IMG/VR virus record: IMGVR_UViG_3300032093_000002
Location: 1 to 64,000 of that record
Origin: a virus
Direction: 5' to 3' (one strand)
Length of the DNA stretch: 64,000 nt
The notes under the pieces were generated by a model that did no database searches, had not been told where the DNA came from, and worked only from the letters and a program-made list of their open reading frames with translations. Both the position numbers and the translations under genes were made by a program. Shown here one piece after another: positions 37,644-46,124 of this stretch. The stretch's first letter is position 1, and each line of letters begins with the position of its first letter.

Positions 37644-40600
37644 TAGTTAAGTTTTGCTTTAGATATTAATGCCCCTGAAATGTCATCATTCCAAGTGGCT
37701 TGGTCGTTCGAGCTGTTTGTTTGTGCAGCCAAACTTTTAATCCAAGATTTTTCAAGGTCGAACAAACTTGGGTCAGGAAACACGTTTTCCGTTGAAAATC
37801 CAAGGATTCTATTCTTTTTGGGGAATGGTGTATAGATTAAGAAATCTTTCAACTCATTCTTAGCCACACTATCCAAGAATCCTTTAGTTATGTTATTTTC
37901 CTCAATATATAAAGGTTTGGATTTTACAATCCAAAAGTCGTCAAAAATCTTACTAACGTCGGCTGTTGAATCTCCTATGAGTGCAGTGTTATTAATAACG
38001 TCTCCGATAATTGATTGTTTGAATGTTTGATATTTCTTGTCATCCAAAATGTCATCAGAGAATATCATATATTGTCTTTTGAAATTACCGTTTGTGAACT
38101 CATCCTTTTTTGAAAAAGGTTCAAACACTACGTCGGTTGAAGGTGCTCCGTCTGCAATTCCATTCTCAGTTTTATAAACCATAACACCATCATAAGTTAA
38201 ATTGTCTTGAGAATAAACAAAAGAATTTGTCGCCCAAATAATATCATTAAATTCTGAAATATTATCTCTCACTTTTTGTAAATCAATCACCAACTCATCC
38301 AAGGTATCAGTTGCAGAAGTGGATGAAACATCTACTTCAGATAATCCTGATATTTCATAAACCGTCACATCACCTTTCGCTGATTGGAATCCATCGAAAG
38401 CAAAACCAGTCGTATAATCATAAGTAATTATGTTGGCTCTTGACCAACTTTGAATATATTGTGTCTCCAGTGTAACCAACTCTTGTGTTATTTGGGTTAC
38501 GGCATTTTGGAAAACACCCCTCTTGTTTTTAATAACATTTGAATAGTTTGTCTTAATTGCATTTATTACTCTTGGAGTCAGATTTTTTGTGGTATCTGAA
38601 ATGAAGTTGATAAATTGGTCATCATCATTTGTAATGTCTTCCTCCAAATTAGCAAATATCTGATTGAATCTGTTCTCAACATTATTTGGTTTTCCAAAAA
38701 TGTATATTGATACTGGTGCGGTATCCACAGATGTTCCTCCGTATGTATAATTTCTCTCAGCCATCCATTGTTGCCTTACCGCGTTATTATACTGAGATGT
38801 GATTGTAATTTGTTTGTTAACAACATTTTGAAAATAAGTTTGAGTTTGATTGACAAAATTTACCATGAAATCAGAATATGAAATAGTTCCGTTTTCACCA
38901 AAAGGTTGATTCGTTCTGTTTAGAATACTACCGATTGTTTGGTTATTATTTTGTCCATTATTTGGTGCCGCTTGATTAGCTGCAGGTGGTTTTGGTGGAA
39001 CCGCCATTGCCAGAAACTCGTCATCTAAGACTTTCAAGAAATCCTCTTGTGCTGTAACATCGGCTCTGTCATCATATATCTCAGTATTCGCATAATAATT
39101 GAATGTCAAAGCGTTTTGTAATCTATCAACAGATTCTTTTAGACCGCTACCCCCAACGAACTTGAAATTCAAACTAACATTTGCAATCATTGGTTGAACC
39201 CCTATACCCTCAGGATTTATGTCCAACTCCTCATATTGTAATGATAAACTCTCAGGTATGATTTTGGTATTATAAAAATCACCAATTCTCAAAACTAAAA
39301 CTGGAGGTGCTCCAAATGTTGTGTTTACAGCATTGTTGTATTGTAACACAGGTGAACCATTGACTTCTTTGATTGTAGGAATTGTGTCACCAGGTCTCAT
39401 ACACTGTTGTAAGAATGTTAACCTCGAGTTTAATCCCTCTGGTGTCATTGAGTGGAATGCCGGTGTGAAGAACTTTAGTTTGTCTTTTAGGTTGTCAAAA
39501 ACCATAGGTGTTTCTGCCTTTATTGTCTCAAAGTAATCACACTCAGATAGAAGGGACCTAATAACCCTTTTAGTAATGTTATCTCTTCTTCTCCATTCTC
39601 TTGAAATCTCCTCTGTCTCAGTTGTTGTTACAACTGTATTAGACACTAATACATCGGTATATTGAGGTGTGGGAACTGGTTCAGGGGTGTTGTCGGTGGT
39701 ATTATCTATGATATTATAGATATAAGCCCTCCTACAGGCCATTGCTCCTGGTGTGAAAACATCTTTAGCTTGAACTTGTATATCTCCACCCACAACGCTA
39801 CTATCGGTGTCAGTGCAATTATATGAGTTTCCCAAATTTTTAACAGATAAATCATATGGTTCAGGTCCTTCAAACTTTCTTGGTTGAGAAATGAAAGATT
39901 CTCCAAACCCTTTACCAGCTTGAACTAATAATCTCCCTTCACTAACGTATTGGGACAATTTAGGGTTTTTATTGAAAAATAATTGAGCAGACTCAATTCT
40001 TCTTTTTGATAACTCTACGTTATAACTTTGTGTTTGTGGTGCGGAACAACTTGAGTCAATTACGATTGTAATAGACCCTTTAGTTTGTTTTAATTTTGCA
40101 ACTAAATCATCAATTAGTTTTTGAGCAACTTTAAAGTTAGTATCTACAACAACATCGAAAAAACTTTTTGTATCTGCACTTGTGTCATACTTTGCACGTT
40201 GACCATCATATATCAGTTTCTGCTGGTCATATCCTGTAACGTCCCCTTTTTTTGGATAATCATTTGCGAAATACAAACCAACATCTTTATATTTTAATAG
40301 TTCACTTTCAGTGGGTCCAGGTTGACTGATGTCTTGACCTTGTCCACCATCAACCCCTGTTTGAATCTCAAGTTTAGACCATTCAATTTGTTCTCTTGTC
40401 AACTTCTTTGAGGTAATAGCTTCTTGTAATTGATACAAGTCATTCGGATTGATTGTGTAATACTTCTTAGCTAATTCATATAAATCGTATTTCCTACATC
40501 CCGCAAAGAATGAATCTATAATACTATTAACTCTTGTTCTATTGGTTTCATTTGCAAGAACCTTGTTGACTATAACATTCAAAACTGAAGGATGGTCAAC

Positions 40601-42664
40601 AACTATCTTCCAAGCCAAAGTCCCACCTCTACTTGTTGACTTATATGTATATATTGGCTCTGGTCTACCAAGGAACTCACTAGTGTTCCATGACGCAGAT
40701 ACGTTTTCATTAAAGGTAAGTCCATAAGGTGGGAACCACATAACCCTTCCTCCATTAGGTCCTCTCTCACAAACAGGTAAATCAGAGACTGATGCTCCTG
40801 GTGTAGAAGAGGTTCTCCAAGCAAGATTTTCCAATGAGAACATGTATTTTTTTGCAAATGCGGTATTTGTAGTTCCTATTAAATTTGTAGAACTTTGACC
40901 ACCTTCTTGTTTGTTTGGAGCAATGTTCAAATTATATGTGTTATCTAAAACTGAATCTACAAATCTTCTTCCATTAATTGTTATACCATCTACCTTTTGT
41001 AAATCATTATATTGAAGATATGGAGTATCCTTAGCAAAAACTCTACAATATTCTGTTCCAACTTCCTGTCCTACAGCCCCTTCGTATCTATAAACTCTAG
41101 AACCCTTTGTCATTTCTTTATATCCGTCGTTGAAAACTTTGGATACTTGGTCTATGGCATTACCTACGTGTTGTAATCTTTTTCCTCCTTGTGGTTGACT
41201 GTCTATTAATCTTTGAGTGTCATCAAGAATTGAACCCTCTCTAAATCTTCTTTCAGTTGATTCTGTTGAGTTATAGGATGATGGTCTGAAATCTTCATCT
41301 TCTCTTGTCACCTCCCCACCAAGACCCACTCTCTTACCAGCATTTCCCTTGTATTTCGGTGAAACCCAAGTAAACCCACCTTCGATACCACCACCGTCAC
41401 TATACGTTGGTCCATTAGCACCTAATTTTACATCTTGACTAGGTCCTTCATAAAGTTGAGCTAACTCAGTTGGTCCAAAAACAGGAGATTGTTGGACTAC
41501 CCCAAACTCATTTACGGGTAATGCACCCGCAGGAGAAAAGACTTGTGATGGTTCTGATGTTCTTGAACCAACATAATAGTTACTATTGTCTGATAAACCA
41601 CCAACAATTGCACCAGCGGCTCTGTCCAAGAAAGTTCTTTCGTAGTTCGGTTTGAATTTGTTAAAATCGATGTTGGCGAAAAGTCTAGACTTTTGTCCTC
41701 CACCTGTGTTATTAAGGAAGAGTTGAGAACCTGATTGAGGGGCACCTAAAAGTCTATTGAAAAAGTTTCCAACAGCACTTCTTCTAAATGCATTCTGTAG
41801 TTGTTGTATTGTTGTTGGCTGTCCTGAATTTATTGATGGGTCCCAATAAGAACCTGGGATTGGGGATACAGGTAATATACTTCCAGCAAGTCTGAGCGCA
41901 AAATCTGTTGCGGCTAATATTGGGTTACTTGGGGTTGTAATAGTCCAGTTTGGTTCCAACAATGGAACTCTTCCTGTTATTAAATTCAAAACATCGTTCC
42001 CGCTGTCAACATTGAATAGATTTACTCTACCTAATGTATTTTGTCTTATTTGTGCAGCAATTCTTTCCTCAAAAGATTTCCTCAAGGTTTGAGCTCCCAA
42101 CTTGGCAATGAAGGAATCTTGACTCAATAACCCATTACTACCCAGTGGGTCTTTGGTTAATAGAATAGTAACAGGTCCATATAATGAAGGGACGAATGTT
42201 GTCGGGTAGGGTTGATTATTATATAATCTTGTTCCACCTATAACAAAATTAGGTTCAGTAATATATTCCCCACTGTCTAACAGAGCTTCAGAACCATTTG
42301 AATATGCGTTAACCGTTTTCCATCTCAACGATTCAGGTTCGGCCTGACCAAGTAATCTTGCATCTTGTTGACCTGGTCCATATTCTCCTTGATTTGACTT
42401 CGTATTAAGTAATCCTGTCGGGTCTGGTGCTTGTTTATATCCACCGTCTGACCCCCATTGGTTGAGAGGGTAGAGTCTGTTAGCAAAACTAGGTTCATCA
42501 ATAAGTTGGTCTGGACTGTCTTGAACAGAAGAATCGCTTTGGATATATTCCGTGTCTATCGGTTGTGACGGTCTATTAGGAGCCTTAGCATATGGTGTAA
42601 GGTTCCTTGTGAGTAACTTTTTTCTGAATCCTGAGGAAGATGAAAATTCTAATAAACTCGCCAT
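37643..42664 (-). CDS. Giant tail-tube-initiator-like protein with embedded OmpA-like domain
   Basis: 1673 residues from the ATG at 42664; the TTG just upstream in frame is less likely. Two regions resemble tail-tube or tube-initiator beta-barrels: ~600-725 (MWFPPYGLTFNENVSASWNT ... SRGGTLAWKIVVDHPS) and ~1090-1210 (PPVLVLRIGDFYNTKIIPES ... GVQPMIANVSLNFKF). Between them, ~795-990 looks like an OmpA C-terminal peptidoglycan-binding domain: SITIVIDSSCSAPQTQSYNV, ELSKRRIESAQLFF and a late MACRRAYIYNI. The N-terminal ~500 residues are disordered-looking. Position after the tape measure fits gp48/gp54-type tube initiation. The OmpA-like part could anchor to peptidoglycan during penetration (inference). 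Confidence 0.6.
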   Translation of the reverse strand: MASLLEFSSSSGFRKKLLTRNLTPYAKAPNRPSQPIDTEYIQSDSSVQDSPDQLIDEPSFANRLYPLNQWGSDGGYKQAPDPTGLLNTKSNQGEYGPGQQDARLLGQAEPESLRWKTVNAYSNGSEALLDSGEYITEPNFVIGGTRLYNNQPYPTTFVPSLYGPVTILLTKDPLGSNGLLSQDSFIAKLGAQTLRKSFEERIAAQIRQNTLGRVNLFNVDSGNDVLNLITGRVPLLEPNWTITTPSNPILAATDFALRLAGSILPVSPIPGSYWDPSINSGQPTTIQQLQNAFRRSAVGNFFNRLLGAPQSGSQLFLNNTGGGQKSRLFANIDFNKFKPNYERTFLDRAAGAIVGGLSDNSNYYVGSRTSEPSQVFSPAGALPVNEFGVVQQSPVFGPTELAQLYEGPSQDVKLGANGPTYSDGGGIEGGFTWVSPKYKGNAGKRVGLGGEVTREDEDFRPSSYNSTESTERRFREGSILDDTQRLIDSQPQGGKRLQHVGNAIDQVSKVFNDGYKEMTKGSRVYRYEGAVGQEVGTEYCRVFAKDTPYLQYNDLQKVDGITINGRRFVDSVLDNTYNLNIAPNKQEGGQSSTNLIGTTNTAFAKKYMFSLENLAWRTSSTPGASVSDLPVCERGPNGGRVMWFPPYGLTFNENVSASWNTSEFLGRPEPIYTYKSTSRGGTLAWKIVVDHPSVLNVIVNKVLANETNRTRVNSIIDSFFAGCRKYDLYELAKKYYTINPNDLYQLQEAITSKKLTREQIEWSKLEIQTGVDGGQGQDISQPGPTESELLKYKDVGLYFANDYPKKGDVTGYDQQKLIYDGQRAKYDTSADTKSFFDVVVDTNFKVAQKLIDDLVAKLKQTKGSITIVIDSSCSAPQTQSYNVELSKRRIESAQLFFNKNPKLSQYVSEGRLLVQAGKGFGESFISQPRKFEGPEPYDLSVKNLGNSYNCTDTDSSVVGGDIQVQAKDVFTPGAMACRRAYIYNIIDNTTDNTPEPVPTPQYTDVLVSNTVVTTTETEEISREWRRRDNITKRVIRSLLSECDYFETIKAETPMVFDNLKDKLKFFTPAFHSMTPEGLNSRLTFLQQCMRPGDTIPTIKEVNGSPVLQYNNAVNTTFGAPPVLVLRIGDFYNTKIIPESLSLQYEELDINPEGIGVQPMIANVSLNFKFVGGSGLKESVDRLQNALTFNYYANTEIYDDRADVTAQEDFLKVLDDEFLAMAVPPKPPAANQAAPNNGQNNNQTIGSILNRTNQPFGENGTISYSDFMVNFVNQTQTYFQNVVNKQITITSQYNNAVRQQWMAERNYTYGGTSVDTAPVSIYIFGKPNNVENRFNQIFANLEEDITNDDDQFINFISDTTKNLTPRVINAIKTNYSNVIKNKRGVFQNAVTQITQELVTLETQYIQSWSRANIITYDYTTGFAFDGFQSAKGDVTVYEISGLSEVDVSSTSATDTLDELVIDLQKVRDNISEFNDIIWATNSFVYSQDNLTYDGVMVYKTENGIADGAPSTDVVFEPFSKKDEFTNGNFKRQYMIFSDDILDDKKYQTFKQSIIGDVINNTALIGDSTADVSKIFDDFWIVKSKPLYIEENNITKGFLDSVAKNELKDFLIYTPFPKKNRILGFSTENVFPDPSLFDLEKSWIKSLAAQTNSSNDQATWNDDISGALISKAKLN

Positions 42665-42677
42665 CAATTATTTTTCT

Positions 42678-42684
42678 ATAAATA
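42678..42684 (-). promoter_or_regulatory. Putative TATTTAT promoter of the 42664-29642 operon
   Basis: CTATTTATAGAAAAATAAT on the coding strand, 13 nt before the ATG at 42664. The 19-base context is nearly identical to that before 9660. Confidence 0.6.
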
Positions 42685-42700
42685 GGTTATATAGTATTTT

Positions 42701-44551
42701 TTATTTGGCTTTGGCTATACCAGATGCTGTTGAAGGATTCTTTTGGCTAACCTGAACCATATAATTTTGGACCCCAATTTCTCTAAATTTATCACTTAAA
42801 ATTTTAACTATCTCTTGTTTTTGCGTTTCGTTTAAGGTTTGGTTTCCTTGGATGTTCAAATCAACTTTCAATACACCAAACTCCACTTTTGAATTTACCT
42901 GTGTCCCATAAGGAATCTTACCTTCTTTGGCTAAAGATTCTGCTTTTTTCGAAGCGTCATTCAAAATTTCAGCTTGTTTACTTGCCTTTGTGTTAGTTGT
43001 TTCTTGACCAAGAACTTTACCGAGCACCCACGAACCAGCAGCTTCAACTTTATTATCTGTATTGAGTTTGTTTTTTGATTTTTCTAAAGCACTTTTTATT
43101 GCTTTATTCAAATCATTTTTTATATCATCAAGTTCAGTTCCAAAACTTGCCATGTATTTTTGGATAACCGACAACTTATTTGTGTTTGGGTCTGCTAATT
43201 CATCAACAATACTTCCCATACCCGACATGAATTTTTGAACCTTTTCTCTAACTTCTTTTGTTCCACCTATATCCGAAAGTTCACCACCAATTGTAGAGAT
43301 AACATTTCTTGCACCCTCAAATCCTCTTAAGACAGGAGAAGCAGAGGCAAGTCCACCAACCAACTTATTTCTTATTGCAGATACGTCAGCCTCAATTGAC
43401 TCCGTATAATTCATTTGACTTCTAACCAAATCCTCTAAAGTTTTTGGTCCTTTTTTTTGTTCCTGTATCAATTTGTCAAATTCTGTTTGAGTAACTTGTG
43501 AAAGTTCTTTTGTAATATACTCACCAGACTTTTCATCTTTGATTTTTACTTCATAGGTCCCCTCACTCGTCATTGTGGCTATGTTAGCTAAGTATTGTTT
43601 GTCCTCTTCACTTGCAATAGAAAGACCTGCAGCACTTACCGCAGATAATCTCCTGTCCAATTCTAAAGCAGCTAAAGACATTTCTCTAAGTTCTTTAGCA
43701 CTCATTTGAGTTTGATTTGCAATCTCATTAATTGTCAGAACTCCCTGTGGATTGATTTTGAATGTTTTAGTTTCCTCATCGAAATAAGAAAACTGTTTTG
43801 TCATTTGGGCTAAACTATCTTGTAAACCTGATGGGTCGTTGATGGATTGATTCATCAGTTGAAAAGGGTCAACTAAGTTTCCTACGGAAACACCTAATCT
43901 TTGGAATGCTGATGCTACTTGAATTGCACCCTCAGGGCTCAGAACCTTTTCCGCCAATTGAAAAGTTTGGTTCATGTCAAACCTTAACATTGAGGCTTGT
44001 GCTGCCATTTTTGTTAAACCTTTCACACCACCCTCAAACTGATAACGGTTGAGTTGGTCCATGTTTGCAGTCATGTCTTTGACAACCTCAGCAGCGTTTC
44101 CTCCTATACTTTGAACATACTGTATTGATGACTCTAAATTCTTTCCAATGTCTTTCACAGACATACCAACATTCATGAAACTGTTGGTAAGACTCTCTGC
44201 ACTCAGGTCTAGAATTTTATTTGCAGCATATAACTTTTCGATTTGTTCTTGTGTTGCCAACACATTCCTGTTTGCCGCTTTGGCAACTCCTTCGATTGCA
44301 CTACTAACATCTTGAACTGAACCTCCAAGTCTAAGAACGTCAGGAACTGAATCCGCAACTGCCTGCTGAAGTTCAACTACTCTTTGTCTTCCTTGGGTGA
44401 ATACCTTATTGATATCGGTTGAGGCCTGACTCAATCTTGTGACCGCTGAAGCAAAGTCTTCTACACCAATATCTAAAAGCGATTTTATCCTTGCGGCAAA
44501 TCCTTCTGGTGTTGTTTCCCCGCCTATTTGTCCTCCGTAATCTGCTTGCAT
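42701..44551 (-). CDS. Tail tape measure protein (gp29-like by size and position)
   Basis: 616 residues, close to T4 gp29 (590), which sets tail length of a T4-sized tail. Almost wholly helical: N-terminal coiled coil (DFASAVTRLSQASTDINKVF and onward), Ala/Ser/Gln-rich helices with AANRNVLATQEQIEKLYAAN, and an amphipathic second half. The C-terminal ~70 residues turn to beta (VEFGVLKVDLNIQGNQTLNE). Downstream of the gp26-like chaperone and upstream of the tube-initiator-like gene, the usual tape measure place. It has its own TATTTAT promoter. Confidence 0.72.
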   Translation of the reverse strand: MQADYGGQIGGETTPEGFAARIKSLLDIGVEDFASAVTRLSQASTDINKVFTQGRQRVVELQQAVADSVPDVLRLGGSVQDVSSAIEGVAKAANRNVLATQEQIEKLYAANKILDLSAESLTNSFMNVGMSVKDIGKNLESSIQYVQSIGGNAAEVVKDMTANMDQLNRYQFEGGVKGLTKMAAQASMLRFDMNQTFQLAEKVLSPEGAIQVASAFQRLGVSVGNLVDPFQLMNQSINDPSGLQDSLAQMTKQFSYFDEETKTFKINPQGVLTINEIANQTQMSAKELREMSLAALELDRRLSAVSAAGLSIASEEDKQYLANIATMTSEGTYEVKIKDEKSGEYITKELSQVTQTEFDKLIQEQKKGPKTLEDLVRSQMNYTESIEADVSAIRNKLVGGLASASPVLRGFEGARNVISTIGGELSDIGGTKEVREKVQKFMSGMGSIVDELADPNTNKLSVIQKYMASFGTELDDIKNDLNKAIKSALEKSKNKLNTDNKVEAAGSWVLGKVLGQETTNTKASKQAEILNDASKKAESLAKEGKIPYGTQVNSKVEFGVLKVDLNIQGNQTLNETQKQEIVKILSDKFREIGVQNYMVQVSQKNPSTASGIAKAK

Positions 44552-44567
44552 AATTTAGTAATATTAT

Positions 44568-44574
44568 ATAAATA
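44568..44574 (-). promoter_or_regulatory. Putative TATTTAT promoter of the tape measure gene
   Basis: GTATTTATATAATATTA on the coding strand, 16 nt before the ATG at 44551 and only 1 nt after the hairpin ending at 44576. Confidence 0.5.
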
Positions 44575-44575
44575 C

Positions 44576-44601
44576 AAAAGGACTGATTTTTCAGTCCTTT
44601 T
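44576..44601 (-). terminator. Hairpin terminator after the chaperone frameshift frame
   Basis: Perfect 11-bp stem AAAAGGACTGA/TCAGTCCTTTT (44576-44586 with 44591-44601), TTTT loop. The TGA of the frameshifted frame lies inside the stem. The U tract after it is short on minus (UUUUGUAUUU), so termination may be partial. Confidence 0.6.
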
Positions 44602-44746
44602 GATTTTCTTCAACCCATTTATCCAAAATATATCTTCTCACAAAAAGAGGCATTTTTTCAAAATCGGTCCAACTTATATTCAACAATCTATTCAAATAAT
44701 AGAATTCATCAATTTGACCTTTCCTATAATCCGAAGAAAGGGCGAA
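44591..44746 (-). CDS. C-terminal extension of the tail chaperone reached by +1 frameshift
   Basis: A 51-residue reading frame begins in the last codons of the 249-aa chaperone gene, one base out of phase, and runs FALSSDYRKGQIDEFYYLNR then LLNISWTDFEKMPLFVRRYI and ends VEENQKD. It lacks its own ATG and fills an otherwise empty 130-nt stretch. The sentence-like helices and the MP-x-x-x-R motif resemble second frames seen after gp26/gp51-type genes in other phages. Translation through the slip at 44744-44750 would give a fused protein of about 293 residues. Confidence 0.7.
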   Translation of the reverse strand, partial: FALSSDYRKGQIDEFYYLNRLLNISWTDFEKMPLFVRRYILDKWVEENQKD

Positions 44747-45473
44747 AAAATTCAACCCCAAAACCAACGTTGACTGTTAGTCTTTCTCCTGATGGGGCTA
44801 TTACTTCTCTTCTCAAATCCAATTTAGGTTCATTTTCATCCATGAACTTACGAATATACTTGGAGTCCATAATTGGCATTTGTTCTACAAACTTGGCAAT
44901 TTCCGCTCTGTCACTAGTTCCATTTACCTCAACAATTTCTTTATTAAGCCTGAGAGTAACTTTTGGTGCAACTCTCCCTTGGGGATATGTATCTATGATT
45001 TTTTGTATTTCGTTTATCTCACCATATGTAATAGGTTTGAGTTTGACTGTTGAATTTGATTTTGGTAAAGTAGTGATAAAAGTTCCGTCTTCATTTGGTT
45101 TTTGTCCTTTATTTACATTCAATTCGTCCAATACAATTGTCGCAGGAAAAGTCTTTTTGGTTTGTGGGTCGGTAAGGTTTAAGTTCATCTCTGGTCCAAA
45201 ACCTGTGTTTCTTAAAAATACTAAAATAGCTTCCACATCTCCTTCCAATAAATCATCAATCCTCATGTCAGGTTCGTATAATTTATTTCTCAAAAGATTA
45301 GTGGTAATATCCAATCCACCAGCCATAAGAATGTTTTCATCAGCTGCGGTCAGATAACCAACCTTCACAGATTTCTTTTTATTCTTGTAAAATACCCCTT
45401 CAGATGGTAAGGGCACGATATCGTGAGGTAATGTTAAATTACTCTGTGCATAATTTCTTGTTTGTTCATCCAT
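44724..45473 (-). CDS. Tail assembly chaperone / hub assembly protein, T4 gp26-gp51 (T4_baseplate) family
   Basis: 249 residues. The opening DIVPLPSEGVFYKNKKKSVK then VGYLTAADENILMAGG, followed by LLRNKLYEPDMRIDDLLEGD and ILVFLRNTGFGPEM, fits the T4 baseplate-protein family that includes gp26 and gp51. Members act before hub assembly and are probably tail chaperones rather than virion parts. Its last residues (GVEFFRPFFGL) sit over the frameshift site described separately. Between the tube and tape measure genes, exactly where chaperones with frameshifts lie in long-tailed phages. A perfect 10-bp hairpin with a U-run directly precedes the ATG; a TATTTAA variant lies at 45508-45514. Confidence 0.75.
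   Translation of the reverse strand: MDEQTRNYAQSNLTLPHDIVPLPSEGVFYKNKKKSVKVGYLTAADENILMAGGLDITTNLLRNKLYEPDMRIDDLLEGDVEAILVFLRNTGFGPEMNLNLTDPQTKKTFPATIVLDELNVNKGQKPNEDGTFITTLPKSNSTVKLKPITYGEINEIQKIIDTYPQGRVAPKVTLRLNKEIVEVNGTSDRAEIAKFVEQMPIMDSKYIRKFMDENEPKLDLRREVIAPSGERLTVNVGFGVEFFRPFFGL
44744..44750 (-). other. Candidate +1 ribosomal frameshift site UUUUUUC
   Basis: The zero frame reads GAA UUU UUU CGC; a +1 slip of tRNA-Phe from UUU to UUC gives GAA UUU UUC GCC, entering the downstream frame without changing the last phenylalanine. A -1 slip here leads to a stop soon after and does not reach the coding-like frame. Confidence 0.6.
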
Positions 45474-45510
45474 AAAAAAAAAATAACCGTAGAGTTTATG
45501 TCTACGGTTA
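45474..45510 (-). terminator. Terminator after the tube gene
   Basis: Perfect 10-bp stem TAACCGTAGA/TCTACGGTTA (45484-45493 with 45501-45510), 7-nt loop, then ten U residues in the minus transcript. The U-run ends exactly at the ATG of the chaperone gene, so it may limit chaperone expression relative to tube protein. Confidence 0.85.
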
Positions 45511-45543
45511 AATATAATTAGAAACGATTTTTTATAAAGAGTA

Positions 45544-46032
45544 TTAGTAAACTAACACACATCTATCCATTCTCAATCCACAAGTAATATCTGCAAGAGC
45601 GTCCTGACTGTAAGACAGACTTCCGAAGTTTGCACTTGTTAGGAAGGTTCCATAGAGAATCCATTTTTCTACCACCACCCCTGTTGGGTCCAACATCTCA
45701 AGGTCAATATCTTTTTTATAACCCGCTGCGTAACCCATACGACCTGTTACCGACTCAGCGTGTAGACGAACCCATTCCATAAGTGCTTGTGCAGCTGAAG
45801 GACCAATTGGGTCTCTAAATTTTACCTGAATTTCATCCCAGTTAAATCTACCTGCAACAAATGTTGAAGTGTTTAAGAATTGAATTTCAGTTGAGTTTAT
45901 CTTGATAGATGGTCTTGAAGCAGACTCCACGAACCACTCATTAATACCTAAACTTGACGGAAACCTTAGAATGAATCGATTCTGACGTTTCGGTTCGTAA
46001 GGTATGGGCATTTTCATCAGTAAATCAGCCAT
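45544..46032 (-). CDS. 19: Tail tube protein, gp19-like
   Basis: 162 residues; T4 gp19 is 163. The pattern PIPYEPKRQNRFILRFPSSL, then VESASRPSIK, WDEIQVKFRDPIGPSAAQAL, MEWVRLHAESVTGRMGYAAG and DLEMLDPTGVVVEKWILYG is the tube fold signature. It forms the stacked hexameric rings that guide DNA. It carries its own TATTTAT promoter and a strong terminator, consistent with very high late expression. A HAD hydrolase gene separates it from the sheath gene. Confidence 0.93.
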   Translation of the reverse strand: MADLLMKMPIPYEPKRQNRFILRFPSSLGINEWFVESASRPSIKINSTEIQFLNTSTFVAGRFNWDEIQVKFRDPIGPSAAQALMEWVRLHAESVTGRMGYAAGYKKDIDLEMLDPTGVVVEKWILYGTFLTSANFGSLSYSQDALADITCGLRMDRCVLVY

Positions 46033-46066
46033 ATAATTAATTTTTTGTTTTCAGTGTTTATATGTT

Positions 46067-46073
46067 ATAAATA
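46067..46073 (-). promoter_or_regulatory. Putative TATTTAT promoter of the tube gene
   Basis: TATATTTATAACA on the coding strand, 34 nt before the ATG at 46032, in a 92-nt AT-rich gap. Confidence 0.5.
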
Positions 46074-46124
46074 TAGTCTGTTAGAAAATATTTCTCTTTA
46101 CTTTAATTTTTAAAAAAAGTATTC

